From the NCBI GenBank assembly GCA_024232965.1, contig JACKQF010000003.1:62001-126000 (forward strand): a stretch of DNA of 64,000 nt, in the 5' to 3' direction. This DNA is from Verrucomicrobiaceae bacterium. Lineage in GTDB: Bacteria > Verrucomicrobiota > Verrucomicrobiia > Verrucomicrobiales > Verrucomicrobiaceae. The position numbers and the translations under genes were made by a program. The notes beneath the pieces were generated by a model, which saw only the letters and a program-made list of their open reading frames with translations, ran no database searches and was not told the DNA's origin. Below, in pieces: positions 1 through 9,151 of this stretch (the stretch's first letter is position 1; the number at the start of each line of letters is the position of its first letter).

Positions 1-1172
1 AGCACCTTGCGCACGTCCTGATTGATCAGCCGTTGCAGCTCCTGCCGGTCGCCCACGCCCACCATGTTGGGAACGTCGGCGGCGTTGAAGGTGGCGCTGA
101 TCTGCGTGTCGAGGTCGATGCGGTCCACCACGATCATCACCGTGGGGTTGCCCAGCCTCGGGTGCATCCGCAGCTTCTGCGCGGCGAAGACCATCAGCAG
201 GCTCTTGCCGCTGCCTTGGAAATGCCAGATGAGGCCCTTCTTCGGATACCCGGCCACCACGCGGGCGATCATCTTGTTCGTCGTCTCGTATTGCTGGTAG
301 CGGCAGATCACCTTGATGCGCCGGTGCTTCTTGTCCGTGGCGAAGAGGGTGAAGTTTTGCAGGATGTCCAGCACCACGCCGGGGCGCATCAGGCTCTCCA
401 CCGTCGTGCGCACATGGCCCAGATTGCCCTCCTCCTGATGCTCCTCATCGCGCCACGGCCCCCAGAGGTCGATGGGCATGCGGATGCTGCCGTAGCGCAG
501 GCAGCGCCCTTCCGTAGCAAAGGAAAACACGTTCGGCACAAACATGGCCGGGATCTCCTTCTCGTAGATCTCGTTCACCTGATACGCCCCGTCGAACCAC
601 GTCACCGCGCTGCGCGTCGGCGTCTTCGCCTCGCCGATCACCACCGGCAGACCGTTCACCAGAAAGACCACGTCAAAGCGCTTCACCACGCTGCCCGTCT
701 GGTAGGTCCACTGGTTCGTCACCGTCAGCCGGTTCTTCGCAGGCTGGGTGAAATCCACCAGCCGCACCGCCACATGCTCGCCGTTCGGGCCAAAGGGCAT
801 CGTCTTCTCCCCGCGCAGCCAGGCCATGAAGTTCTCGTTCGCCCGCACCAGCCCGCCGCCCTGCACGGAGAGCAGGATGGCCCGCAGCGCATAGATCACC
901 TCGTCCGCCCGGTCCGGTTGCTCGGCGATCTCGGGATTCAGGGAAATCAGCGCCTCCCGCACCCACGGCTCCACCATCACCTCGCCCGGCTGACGCGGCA
1001 GCGCCGTCGCCGCCACGTAGATCCAGCGCGAAGGCTTGAACTCCTCGCCCAACGAACCACTCCAGCCCGCTGGCGGGTCCTCGCGCAGCACGGAACTGCC
1101 CGCGCCGCTGCCGAGGCTGGTCGCGGCGTCGAGGATCATCTGCTCGACGGTGTTGGATTCGGTGAAGCTCAT
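1..1172 (-). CDS. hsdR: Type I restriction endonuclease subunit R (HsdR), N-terminal part
   Basis: This is the motor/nuclease subunit of a type I restriction-modification complex, which cleaves DNA after ATP-driven translocation. About 390 residues from the N-terminus are present; the rest lies beyond the window start. The sequence shows the N-terminal PD-(D/E)xK nuclease core as D-V-V-F-L-V-N-G-L-P followed by I-G-E-A-K (around 625-690). A helicase Walker A, GSGKS inside HFQGSGKSLLMVF, lies near 200-220, and a DEAD-like region (VIVVDRIDLDTQ) follows. The ATG at 1172 begins MSFTESNTVEQMI, a normal HsdR N-terminus, and lies 5 bases after the stop of the hsdS relic. The visible part carries no frameshift, unlike the two genes upstream. 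It is the last gene of the operon. Confidence 0.93.
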   Translation of the reverse strand, partial: MSFTESNTVEQMILDAATSLGSGAGSSVLREDPPAGWSGSLGEEFKPSRWIYVAATALPRQPGEVMVEPWVREALISLNPEIAEQPDRADEVIYALRAILLSVQGGGLVRANENFMAWLRGEKTMPFGPNGEHVAVRLVDFTQPAKNRLTVTNQWTYQTGSVVKRFDVVFLVNGLPVVIGEAKTPTRSAVTWFDGAYQVNEIYEKEIPAMFVPNVFSFATEGRCLRYGSIRMPIDLWGPWRDEEHQEEGNLGHVRTTVESLMRPGVVLDILQNFTLFATDKKHRRIKVICRYQQYETTNKMIARVVAGYPKKGLIWHFQGSGKSLLMVFAAQKLRMHPRLGNPTVMIVVDRIDLDTQISATFNAADVPNMVGVGDRQELQRLINQDVRKV

Positions 1173-1177
1173 GGGAT

Positions 1178-2403
1178 CTAGTTGCGGTTATTTGATTGGT
1201 CAATCCAGTAATAAGGGGCAGAGACGACAGGTTTTCTGCTGAACGCTTCCTCAGTAGAGTTCATCTCTGCAATGATTGCACCAAGCTTGAGCTGTTCATG
1301 ACGGGGAGGAATTGGGAATCTGAATGGCTTTCAAAAGCTTTTCATTGATGCCGGGCATCGTTGTCCCCGAAAGCGTGTCGGCTGATCCAATTACGCGTAT
1401 TCGGAGCGAGCAGAAAATAGTAAAGATATTCAGGCTCTAGCGTTCCGCCTGTTAATCGAAGGCGAATCAAATCGGAACCGACAATAAACCCAGCATACCC
1501 TTATTAACGAGAACAGCGCGCCCTACGTCGCCCTTTCTTCGGAGAAGAATATCCCCAACTTCCATTCGATAACGCACCAGACGCTCGCATACAGATCTAT
1601 CAAGGAACGGGCCTTTGTTGGTGATCAGGCGGCACCTTCACCATGTTCACTGGGTTGAACGATAGGCGTTCCAGCGCTGACATAGCTAGAGGCTTGCAGA
1701 ACAGTGCCGAAAGGACCCATCGTCTGAATGTCCAGAGTGCCCGCAGTGGGTTAGATCACCCAATTTCACTAAATCGTGCTTCGTTAACCAACCGTTCGTT
1801 CCCGAAAGTCTCATAGGCACATCGCCGCGTCGGTTTCCAAATCGCACCTTCGTCTCATCCACCGCCCAGAGGATTTCCGCGATGCGGCGCTGCTGGTCGA
1901 GCGGCGGGAGGTCGAAGGTCTCCAGCTTGAGCGTGGTCCAGTTGATGGTGGGCGAGAGCGAGCCGACGGAAATCTCGACGGCGCGGTTCATGAAGCGGTC
2001 GCTCATCATGAGGAAGGGCAGGAACTCCGGCAGCACCTTGTCCGGTCTGGCCCGAATGACCATGGCATGAGCGGAGCAGATGCCGCCGAACTCCGCCACG
2101 GCCAGCTTCCGCTGGTAGGCGCGGCGTTTGCCAAAGATGATGTCGCCCTTCCGAAAGCGCAGCTTGCCCCCGATGACATCGCTGCCCTTCCCCCAGCGCC
2201 GGATGTGCAGGCACTGCGGGTCCAGATGCTCCAGCCCCACATAAATCTCCTCCTGCGCATCCTTCGGCTCCGCCCGCTTCGCGATGCTCTCCGCAAAGTC
2301 GCCGAATGCCATGCGCTTCCAGCCCCTGTGGTCGAAGAGCGGGAGCGAGGCCCAGGCGGGGTTGGGCTTCAGTTTGGCGAGTGATGGCGCGAGTGGCGGT
2401 CAT
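1178..2403 (-). pseudogene. hsdS: Type I specificity subunit HsdS, frameshifted
   Basis: HsdS supplies DNA target recognition through two target-recognition domains (TRDs). The first TRD is readable from MAFGDFAESIAKRAEPKD (2312) to LDQQRRIAEIL (about 1870), with the typical YVGLEHLDP and GDIIFGKRRAYQRK motifs. Further on only pieces in changing frames remain: LITNKGPFLDRSV, GDILLRRKGDVGRAVLVNK, then GSDLIRLRLTGGTLEPEYL, then PGINEKLLKAIQIP, and finally PPRHEQLKLGAII. Together they make a second TRD plus the helical C-terminus. The probable start ATG at 2403 overlaps the stop of the DUF262 gene but is itself out of frame with TRD1. Several shifts are plus or minus one base in short G or C runs (near 1355 and 1490), so sequencing error is an alternative to real decay. 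Confidence 0.82.
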
Positions 2404-4194
2404 TTCGGCTGGAGCTGCTTGCTCAGGTTCATCTTCGTTTTCAGTTACCGAAGGGGTCAGTTCAGAACCCAGCGCCGTTCGTAACTGGGCCAGCAATGCA
2501 TTGCGTCGGTTTGTATAGAACTCCCGGAACCTTTTGATGTCGGTTGCATCGTCATCAGGCAGGAAGCTGGTTTGACGAATCCAAACGGCACTGGGATGGC
2601 TCCTGATCCAGTCTTCCAGCGGGCGTGCTTTCTTCTCACCTTGTTCTCTCTCTCTCCGTAAGGAGGTGGAGATTTGGCAGCCCATCCAATCATGAGATTT
2701 GAAGAAGGCGATTTCTTTGTCGGAAAGCCCCGCGCTTTTTAACTCGTCGGTTTTGTCTCGCCATTGAGCGAGGATGCAGATGATCGACATCGAACGAAGC
2801 GACATCCGCCCTCAGCGAAGGTGTCAGGAGGGCCAGCACGAATAACGCGTTGGGATTTCCTGTAAAATGTCTCGTCGATGATCTGAGTCAGTATCTCATC
2901 GTCAAAGACGAATGCCCGGAGCTGGCGGAGTTTCACGCAGATCTTCTCGGAGGGGAAACTGCGTTCACCAGATGCCCAGCTTTCATTGATGGCTTTCGGA
3001 TCGCCACAAGAAGCTGCTCAGTGCGGCCACGAAACACCTGCCCCAAAAGCATTGAAGCAGCCATACCCGCATCTTCTCCCGGTCTGGCTCGTAAGCCCTG
3101 CTGTCCACAGACCGGGCATCGTCCAGAAGGTAAAGAAAGTAGCGAGCGCGAGCACTGCGGTTGGTGCATGCAATGTCTGCCGAGTGAATCCACAGCGAGC
3201 TACCAATCTTCACTGCCCGTCTAAGTGATTCAGCGACCTTGGGCCAAATCCCTTCCAGGTCGGCTTTGTCGTCCGAAGTTCAACGTCTTGAACCTGACGT
3301 CCTTGTTCCTGCACAGAAGCAGCGCTCTCAGAACGAAGTCCTTGTCGAACCAGAAAGATGCCCCGCATTGTTGATTCAGTTCATCGACGAGAGCGTTGAT
3401 CTCCTCGCGGGCATCGTGCGTCTTCCACGCAGAGGTCAACAAAGAGAACAGAAGGTCAGAGTAACTGAGAGCGATGCCTCCGCTATTGAGACGCACAAAG
3501 ATGCGAAGAACCTCATCAAGGTCTGTGCGTGTCTCGGTTCCGCCGGCTCAAAAAATGAACTTGTTCGCGGTCCCATACGGCTTTGAAAAGTGCGGCCAAA
3601 TTGTCTTCGAAAATCTCGGAGCTTCCATGCGATGATGATCGCCTGTAATCGCGCATCGCCTGATCAGTCCTTATCTGGAGAATGTCCCCCACACGGAACC
3701 AGAACTCACCAGCAGCTCCAGGCTGATTTCGTTGGCGGAATCGCAGGGCAAACCTCATGTCGTCATCTGCTGAAGGCGAATGCAGCAAGTTGATGTGCAG
3801 TTCCAGCGCTGGATAAGCGTTTGGATTGTTTGCCCGCTTGTATGGCTTTTGCTGGTAAAGCCTGATACCACGCATCCCAATGTTAAGAGCCGTCGTCCGT
3901 TGTTGCCCGTCAAGGATTCCAGCTTGGGCGCGGCCCCAGTCCGCTTTTGATATTGTGCGGCTTACGGACATCAAACTCCCGGACAAGCTCTTAGAAGGTG
4001 AAACTTTGAAGTGCTCGCTCGGCACCCGCCAGCGCAGCATTGTCCTCACCGGGATAGCCCTGCGTAGCAACGAGTCAAATAACCTCTCGATTCGGTCCAT
4101 CCCCAAACCAACTCCCTGGATAGCAGGGAGGTAGTATTTGTTCAGGCGGACGTCTTCGAGGTGTTCCCTTGATTTTTTGGGCGACTACGGACAT
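2400..4194 (-). pseudogene. DUF262 (GmrSD-like) protein, frameshifted
   Basis: Reading across frames on the minus strand gives a DUF262 protein. The N-terminus is MSVVAQKIK (4194), then EHLEDVRLNKYYLPAIQ, then GMDRIERLFDSLLR. The ParB/Srx-like signature DGQQRTTAL lies near 3890-3925. The second family motif, VRLNSGGIALSYSDLLFSLL, sits near 3440-3500. The C-terminal part continues through DREKMRVWLL and RFREFYTNRRNALLAQL near 2480. Proteins of this family occur as GmrSD restriction enzymes and as extra genes inside type I operons. The start overlaps the end of hsdM1 and the end overlaps the hsdS start by ATGA, so it was co-translated with them. At least four frame changes are needed; one is an extra G in a G run near 4174. 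It is inactive unless the indels are sequencing errors. Confidence 0.75.
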
Positions 4195-5672
4195 GCGAGA
4201 AGTTGGTTTAAGGATGACGGACCGTTTCTCCGAGCTTTCCAGCCAACTGCCAGCGCATCCGGCAGCGCCGTGGTAGCTGATTCAGCCGCAGCATCGGTTT
4301 GCGCCTGCGTTTCCCCGCCGACATACAGCGGGATGCTCAGATTCCCCTCCTTCGCCCGGATTTCCTCGATGGGCACGACGCGGGTGAAGCCGGGCTCGTC
4401 TTTGAAATCCTGATAGGCGCGGACGACGCGCTGGAGGTGCTCGTCGGTGAGGAAGCTCTGGGCGCGTTCGCGGGTGACTTCGTTCACCGCGTTGATGAAG
4501 AGGATTTTCCCGCGCCGGGCCTTGGGCTTCTGCGTGCGGCAGACGACGACGCAGGCTTCCATGGGCGAGTTGTAGAAGAGGTTCGGGCCGAGGCCGAGGA
4601 CGCACTCGATGAGGTCGGCTTCGATGAGCTTGCGGCGCATGTCCGCCTCCTCCTGCCGGAAGAGGACGCCGTGGGGCCAGAGGACGGCGCAGCGGCCGGT
4701 CTTGGGCTTGAGGCTTTGCAGGATGTGCTGCTGGAAGGCGTAGTCGGCGCGGCCCTGCGGCGGGGTGCCGAAGACATTGCGGCCCCAGGGATCGGAGGCG
4801 AAGGCGTCGCGGTCCCACTGCTTGATGGAGTAGGGCGGATTGGCCAGCACGACATCGAAGCGCATGAGGCGGTCGCCTTCGACGAGCTTCGGCTCGGCCA
4901 GGGTGTCGCCGCGCTCGATGCGGAAGTCCTCGATGCCGTGGAGGAAGCAGTTCATCCGGGCGATGGAGGAGGTCATGAGGTTCCGCTCCTGACCGTAGAG
5001 CTTCACGTTCCGCCATTCCTTCTTCTGATTCCGCAGGTGGGCGATGCAGGAGAGCAGCATGCCGCCGGAGCCGCAGGTGGGGTCATAGACGGACTCGCCG
5101 GGCTGCACGTCGAGCATCTCGGTCATGAGGTGGACGACGGTGCGGTTCGTGTAGAACTCGGCGGCGGTGTGGCCGGAGTCGTCGGCGAACTTCTTGATGA
5201 GATACTCGTAGCCCTGGCCCAGCTCGTCCTCGGGCAGGTTGGCGACGGTGAGTTCCAGCGTGGAGAAGTGCTCGATGAGGTCGCGCAGCATGGCATCGGA
5301 CAGGCGGTCCTTGTTCGTCCACTGCGCATCGCCAAAGATGCCGAAGAGCTTGTCGGGGTTGGCGGTCTCGATGGCCCGCATGGCCTGCTGCAAGCCCCGG
5401 CCCACATCCCGGCTGACCTTCCGAATCTCCCGCCAATGCGCGTCCGCCGGCACCTGGAAGCGGTGGTTCTCCGGGAACATGGCGAAGTCTTCATCCCCGC
5501 CCGACTCCCGCAGCGCGGTGACGGTCTCCTCATCGAAGACATCGCACAGCCGCTTGTAGAACAGCAGCGGGAAGATGAACTGCTTGTAGTCCCCCGCATC
5601 AATCGTCCCCCGCAGGAGCACAGCGGCTCCCCAAAGGTAGGATTCGAGGTTTTGTTGGGTGATGCGGGTCAT
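4185..5672 (-). CDS. hsdM: Type I DNA methyltransferase subunit M, copy 1
   Basis: N6-adenine methyltransferase subunit of a type I R-M complex, 495 residues, a normal HsdM length. The helical N-terminal domain (LESYLWGAAVLLRG, KRLCDVFDEE) is followed by SAM motif I, YDPTCGSGGML (residues 196-206), and catalytic motif IV, NPPY (278-281). The ATG at 5672 overlaps the upstream gene by 4 bases. The last residues (VGWKARRNGPSSLNQLL) do not look like a normal HsdM tail. A one-base shift would give WLESSEKRS instead, so the C-terminal 18 or so codons may be shifted. It is a paralogue of the HsdM at 7476-8969, matching it closely over the first 180 residues. Its 3' end has also been copied into the relic at 10425-10656. 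Confidence 0.95.
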   Translation of the reverse strand: MTRITQQNLESYLWGAAVLLRGTIDAGDYKQFIFPLLFYKRLCDVFDEETVTALRESGGDEDFAMFPENHRFQVPADAHWREIRKVSRDVGRGLQQAMRAIETANPDKLFGIFGDAQWTNKDRLSDAMLRDLIEHFSTLELTVANLPEDELGQGYEYLIKKFADDSGHTAAEFYTNRTVVHLMTEMLDVQPGESVYDPTCGSGGMLLSCIAHLRNQKKEWRNVKLYGQERNLMTSSIARMNCFLHGIEDFRIERGDTLAEPKLVEGDRLMRFDVVLANPPYSIKQWDRDAFASDPWGRNVFGTPPQGRADYAFQQHILQSLKPKTGRCAVLWPHGVLFRQEEADMRRKLIEADLIECVLGLGPNLFYNSPMEACVVVCRTQKPKARRGKILFINAVNEVTRERAQSFLTDEHLQRVVRAYQDFKDEPGFTRVVPIEEIRAKEGNLSIPLYVGGETQAQTDAAAESATTALPDALAVGWKARRNGPSSLNQLLACP

Positions 5673-6784
5673 GAAAAGTTGCTATCAAGTTTCTCCCATA
5701 GCGGTTCACTCGATTCAGGAGACCAGTCAATTTCGGAGTCATCTGACGAGTCGGTGAAAATCAAGATTTCCTGATTCGGATCAGCAGCACGAACGGCGAA
5801 AAGCTCGACCCATTCCTGCAAAGCAAAGGGGGAGGTTTCCTCTCGGTAACCACCGGGAGAGCACTCAAACCAGACTTCGGATTGAGAATCACCTCCCATT
5901 CTAGGATCGAGAATAATGTATTGTGAACATTCGAGCCGGATCTCATCACTACCAGCTCGTATGGCCGCGCTTGAACTCTCGCCATTCTCGTGACGTTCGA
6001 CGAGATCAAGATCGACTTGGATTCCTGGGGTGGGCCGAGGCAACGATTCGATGATCAATAGTAGTTTCGCCAATTCATGAATCTGTCCAGGTGGCAGACT
6101 GGGCCTCTTCAGTAACAAGCGAAGTGCGGCGGCCAAATCAGCAAATGGGCTGGCATCTTCCATGAGCAGGCCGAAGAGCTCATCAGTGTCCATCTCTTCG
6201 TCCACATCCTCGTCTTCGTCCTCCGAGTCCTCATCTTCCTCAACGTCCACTTCTTGTTCAGCAGGCTCTTCTTCATCGGCCATTCCTGCGACGAACCTGG
6301 AAGGTCCAGAAACGAAATACTCCATCGCGGATTCCAGCAAGGCATCCGCTTCGGCCTCGGTATGGCCAGCCGCAGAACAAAGCTGAAACAGTGCCGGCCC
6401 CCAGCGGCGTTCGATCAAATTCGCAAGCTGTTTGGGATGGTCTTCACGCCGCACTTCCTCAACCAAATAAGCATCAAGGTAGCAATAGGCCAGACACTGG
6501 AGTCCCATGAAATGTCGGGACAGAAAGTAGAGCCAGAAAGGGAACTGTGCATCGAGCGCATAGACGTAGTTCCTGACCTCCGGGATCTCGAAAAGCTCCT
6601 CCCTCGTGTTTTCGTAGCCGCTGAACGAAACATCGACGTTGAGCATGTTGGCTCTGATGTTCTCCCGATTGGAGATCAGATGCTTGAGCGTCGTCAGCGG
6701 GCCGGTGATGTCCTGACGCAGCACTTCATCACGGCTGATGACGATAAACAACGGGCCAAAGTCACTGTGTTTTTGGAAGTTCAT
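5669..6784 (-). CDS. Acidic protein of unknown function inside the R-M operon
   Basis: I do not recognise this 371-residue protein. It has no signal peptide or membrane segment. The N-terminal part (1-160) is a folded, aromatic-rich region (FPFWLYFLSRHFMGLQ around 81-96). Residues 170-202 form a strongly acidic tract, about 24 of 33 positions being Asp or Glu, probably disordered. The C-terminal half (210-371) again looks folded and is still acid-rich. The ATG at 6784 overlaps the stop of the HTH/GIY-YIG gene by 4 bases and its own stop overlaps the hsdM1 start, so it is translationally coupled on both sides. Its position between two methyltransferase genes suggests a role in this R-M system, for example as a DNA mimic or regulator. 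That role is inference only. Confidence 0.72.
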   Translation of the reverse strand: MNFQKHSDFGPLFIVISRDEVLRQDITGPLTTLKHLISNRENIRANMLNVDVSFSGYENTREELFEIPEVRNYVYALDAQFPFWLYFLSRHFMGLQCLAYCYLDAYLVEEVRREDHPKQLANLIERRWGPALFQLCSAAGHTEAEADALLESAMEYFVSGPSRFVAGMADEEEPAEQEVDVEEDEDSEDEDEDVDEEMDTDELFGLLMEDASPFADLAAALRLLLKRPSLPPGQIHELAKLLLIIESLPRPTPGIQVDLDLVERHENGESSSAAIRAGSDEIRLECSQYIILDPRMGGDSQSEVWFECSPGGYREETSPFALQEWVELFAVRAADPNQEILIFTDSSDDSEIDWSPESSEPLWEKLDSNFS

Positions 6785-7479
6785 TTGGAGGCCTGGCGAT
6801 GGCGAGCGAACCGCTCCATTCGCTTGTTCAGAAGGTTGTTGGCAAAACTGCGGACGAGGAGTGCTTCAACATCCTCGATCATCTCATCAGCTACTTCATA
6901 GGCACTGAAGTAGGCCGCGATAGCCCAAAGGGGCACCTGCTGATCCACTATCTGTCTATTCTTTTCGTCGGTTGTTCGGTATTGAAGTTTTCTGCCTGGA
7001 TGTCTTACACGCTTAATCTTTTGCACAGATTTGCGGTCTCGATTTAGAGCCGATTTCATTTCTATCCAGAGGCTTTGCTTTCGAGCTTTACCGGCGTAGA
7101 TGGCTTGCCCTCGGCTGTCGAAGAAGACGTAAACGCCTTTTGTTGCATTTAGCTCAGTCTTGAGCCCCTGGAGATAAGGGTGCTCCTCGCCATCCTCATC
7201 ACAGTCAGCAAACAGTTCCCACTTGGCGCCATGCCTAGATTCGCAGAGGTCGATTTCGAAGAACTCGACCAATGGCCGAACTACATTCTTGCGGAATCGG
7301 ACTGCGCCGCTTTTCGATGCCGCATGAACGAGTCCTGCAATCTGACGCAGAGTGCATTTCGGACGCTTCTTCCAGTTATGAATGGCTGGAATGGAAAGCC
7401 CAAGAACGTCGCCAAGGGACTTGTCCGTGGTAACACGGAACTTCTTCTTCAATTCAGCGATGATCTCGCTTCCCTTCAT
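6781..7479 (-). CDS. HTH / GIY-YIG-like fusion protein
   Basis: The protein has 232 residues. Positions 1-75 resemble a phage-repressor-type helix-turn-helix (SLGDVLGLSIPAIHNWKKR). Positions 115-220 resemble a GIY-YIG fold: GVYVF, then AIYAGKA, and a late E205 and N218 in the places of the metal-binding Glu and the terminal Asn. The Arg and His/Tyr expected after the YIG strand are not evident; this stretch reads SLWIEMKSALN, so nuclease activity is doubtful. The start overlaps the hsdM2 stop and the end overlaps the acidic gene, both by 4 bases. A DNA-binding regulator or accessory subunit of the R-M complex fits the position, but the role is inferred. The fold assignment rests on motif spacing alone. 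Confidence 0.74.
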   Translation of the reverse strand: MKGSEIIAELKKKFRVTTDKSLGDVLGLSIPAIHNWKKRPKCTLRQIAGLVHAASKSGAVRFRKNVVRPLVEFFEIDLCESRHGAKWELFADCDEDGEEHPYLQGLKTELNATKGVYVFFDSRGQAIYAGKARKQSLWIEMKSALNRDRKSVQKIKRVRHPGRKLQYRTTDEKNRQIVDQQVPLWAIAAYFSAYEVADEMIEDVEALLVRSFANNLLNKRMERFARHRQASK

Positions 7480-8969
7480 ACCAGCAAGCCCTCCCGTTTG
7501 AGGATTCCCACCAACCTCTCCTCCGCTGCAAACGCCGCCTCCGCGCTTTCGCGAAGCCGCTTCATGGCTTCTTCCACTGTGAGCACTTCACTCGTGACCT
7601 TCGGTTCGACGTAGCGGGGAATGTTGAGATTGTGATCGTTGGCGGCAATCTCGTCGAGGGTAACGAGGCGGGCGATGCCTTCGACGTCGGTGTAGTCGCG
7701 GACCCAGCCGTGGATGCGCTCGACGTGTTCCGGCAGCAGTTCGTTCTGGGCGCGGCCGGTTTTGAACTCCTTCGAGGCATCGACGATGAGCGCCCGGTTT
7801 CTTCGGTCCTTCGCTTTCTTTTGCCGGAAGACGAGGATGCAGGCGGCGAGGCCGGTGCCGTAGAAGAGATTCGGCCCGAGGCCGATGACTGCCTCCAGCA
7901 GGTCCATGCCGAGGAGTTTCTTCCGAATCTCGCCCTCCTTGCCCATGCGGAAAAGGGCGCCGTGCGGGAGGACGACGGCCATGCGCCCGGTCTTGGGGGC
8001 CATGGATTTGATCATGTGCTGCACCCAGGCGAAGTCGCCGCTCTTTGCGGGTGGCATCCCGGCGAAGTTGCGGCCGTAGGGATCGCTGGACCAAACTTCG
8101 TCGCCCCACTTCTCCAGCGAGAAGGGCGGATTGGCGATGACGCAGTCGAAGGTGGCGAGGTTGTCGCCGGAGAAGAAGGCGGGGCTGCGCAGGGTATCGC
8201 CACGCACGATCTGGAAGTCCGCCGCGCCATGCAGGAAGAGGTTCATGCGGGCGATGGCGGAGGTGGTCAGATTTTTCTCCTGACCGTAGAGCTTGCCCCA
8301 GAGCGTGCGGACATCGCCTCGCGTCTCCTCGACATGATGGATCGCCTCCAGCAACATACCGCCGGTGCCGCAGGTGGGATCATAGATGGACTCGCCCTCG
8401 CGGGGATCAAGGATGTTCACCATGAGCCGCACCACGGAGCGCGGGGTGTAAAACTCGCCCGCCTTCTTGTTCGTGGCGTCCGCGAACTTCTTGATGAGGT
8501 ATTCATAAGACTGCCCCAGCACATCCGCCTTGGCGGAGGCATTCCCCAGCGAAAGCCTGGAGAAGTGCTCAATGAGATCGCGCAGCAATGCATCCGAAAG
8601 CCGGTCCTTGTTCGTCCACTGCGCATCACCGAAGATGCCATAAAGCGTGTGCGGATTCGCCTGCTCAATGCCGCGCAGAGCCGTCTGAAGCGCCTGCCCG
8701 ACGTTCACTGCGACCTTCCGCACATCGTTCCAATGGCAGCCCTCAGGAATTTGGAAGCGGTAGTTCTCAGGGAACAACGCGGCTTCTTCATCGCCATCAA
8801 ATTCCTTCAAGGCGGCGGCGTGTTCCTCATCATGCACATCCGAGAGGCGCTTGAAGAACAGCAGCGGGAAGACATAGGACTTGAAGTCCGCCGCATCCAC
8901 CGGCCCGCGAAGGATGTTCGCGGCCTCCCAAAGGTGGGATTCGAGCTGGGAGAGGGTAACGACGGGCAT
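7476..8969 (-). CDS. hsdM: Type I DNA methyltransferase subunit M, copy 2
   Basis: Second N6-adenine methyltransferase subunit, 497 residues from the chosen start. It carries SAM motif I YDPTCGTGGML (196-206) and catalytic NPPF (280-283). I chose ATG 8969 (MPVVTLSQLESHLW) because it aligns with the N-terminus of copy 1. A start at 9002 would add 11 residues without counterpart. It heads the run of overlapping genes. Two complete but diverged hsdM genes in one operon with only one hsdS and one hsdR is unusual. Either two systems have merged, or two M subunits share one specificity subunit. An hsdS 5' fragment just upstream (9152-9283) argues for merging or rearrangement. Confidence 0.95.
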   Translation of the reverse strand: MPVVTLSQLESHLWEAANILRGPVDAADFKSYVFPLLFFKRLSDVHDEEHAAALKEFDGDEEAALFPENYRFQIPEGCHWNDVRKVAVNVGQALQTALRGIEQANPHTLYGIFGDAQWTNKDRLSDALLRDLIEHFSRLSLGNASAKADVLGQSYEYLIKKFADATNKKAGEFYTPRSVVRLMVNILDPREGESIYDPTCGTGGMLLEAIHHVEETRGDVRTLWGKLYGQEKNLTTSAIARMNLFLHGAADFQIVRGDTLRSPAFFSGDNLATFDCVIANPPFSLEKWGDEVWSSDPYGRNFAGMPPAKSGDFAWVQHMIKSMAPKTGRMAVVLPHGALFRMGKEGEIRKKLLGMDLLEAVIGLGPNLFYGTGLAACILVFRQKKAKDRRNRALIVDASKEFKTGRAQNELLPEHVERIHGWVRDYTDVEGIARLVTLDEIAANDHNLNIPRYVEPKVTSEVLTVEEAMKRLRESAEAAFAAEERLVGILKREGLLV

Positions 8970-9064
8970 ATCAGGAATTTTCCTTGGGCGGATGGCTATC
9001 AAAGCGTGGACGGCGGGTTATGGCAAGGGAATGCCCATGAAAATCGTGGGGTGCCCTCCTCTCG

Positions 9065-9148
9065 GCGAAAGTGCCCCTTCTTTTTTTCGGAGAGACCCTT
9101 GTCGGAGCGAAAGTGACCCTTCTTTTTTGTGGAGAGACCCTTGTTGGG
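9065..9148. repeat. 42-bp tandem repeat, two units
   Basis: Two units start at 9065 and 9107. Each reads gcgaaagtg, then ccccttcttt or acccttcttt, a T run, and then gagagacccttgt with few differences. It lies between hsdM2 and the hsdS fragment, upstream of hsdM2. No protein or hairpin explains it. It could be a remnant of a duplication or a binding-site array. Confidence 0.8.
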
Positions 9149-9151
9149 GCA

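Noticed and set aside
4299..5774. A 491-residue plus-strand open frame
   Set aside because: It is antisense to hsdM1, whose motifs are unmistakable, and reads as low-complexity Ala/Glu/Gly/Val typical of GC-rich shadows.
7632..9116. A 494-residue plus-strand open frame
   Set aside because: Antisense shadow of hsdM2, with no domain or motif of its own.
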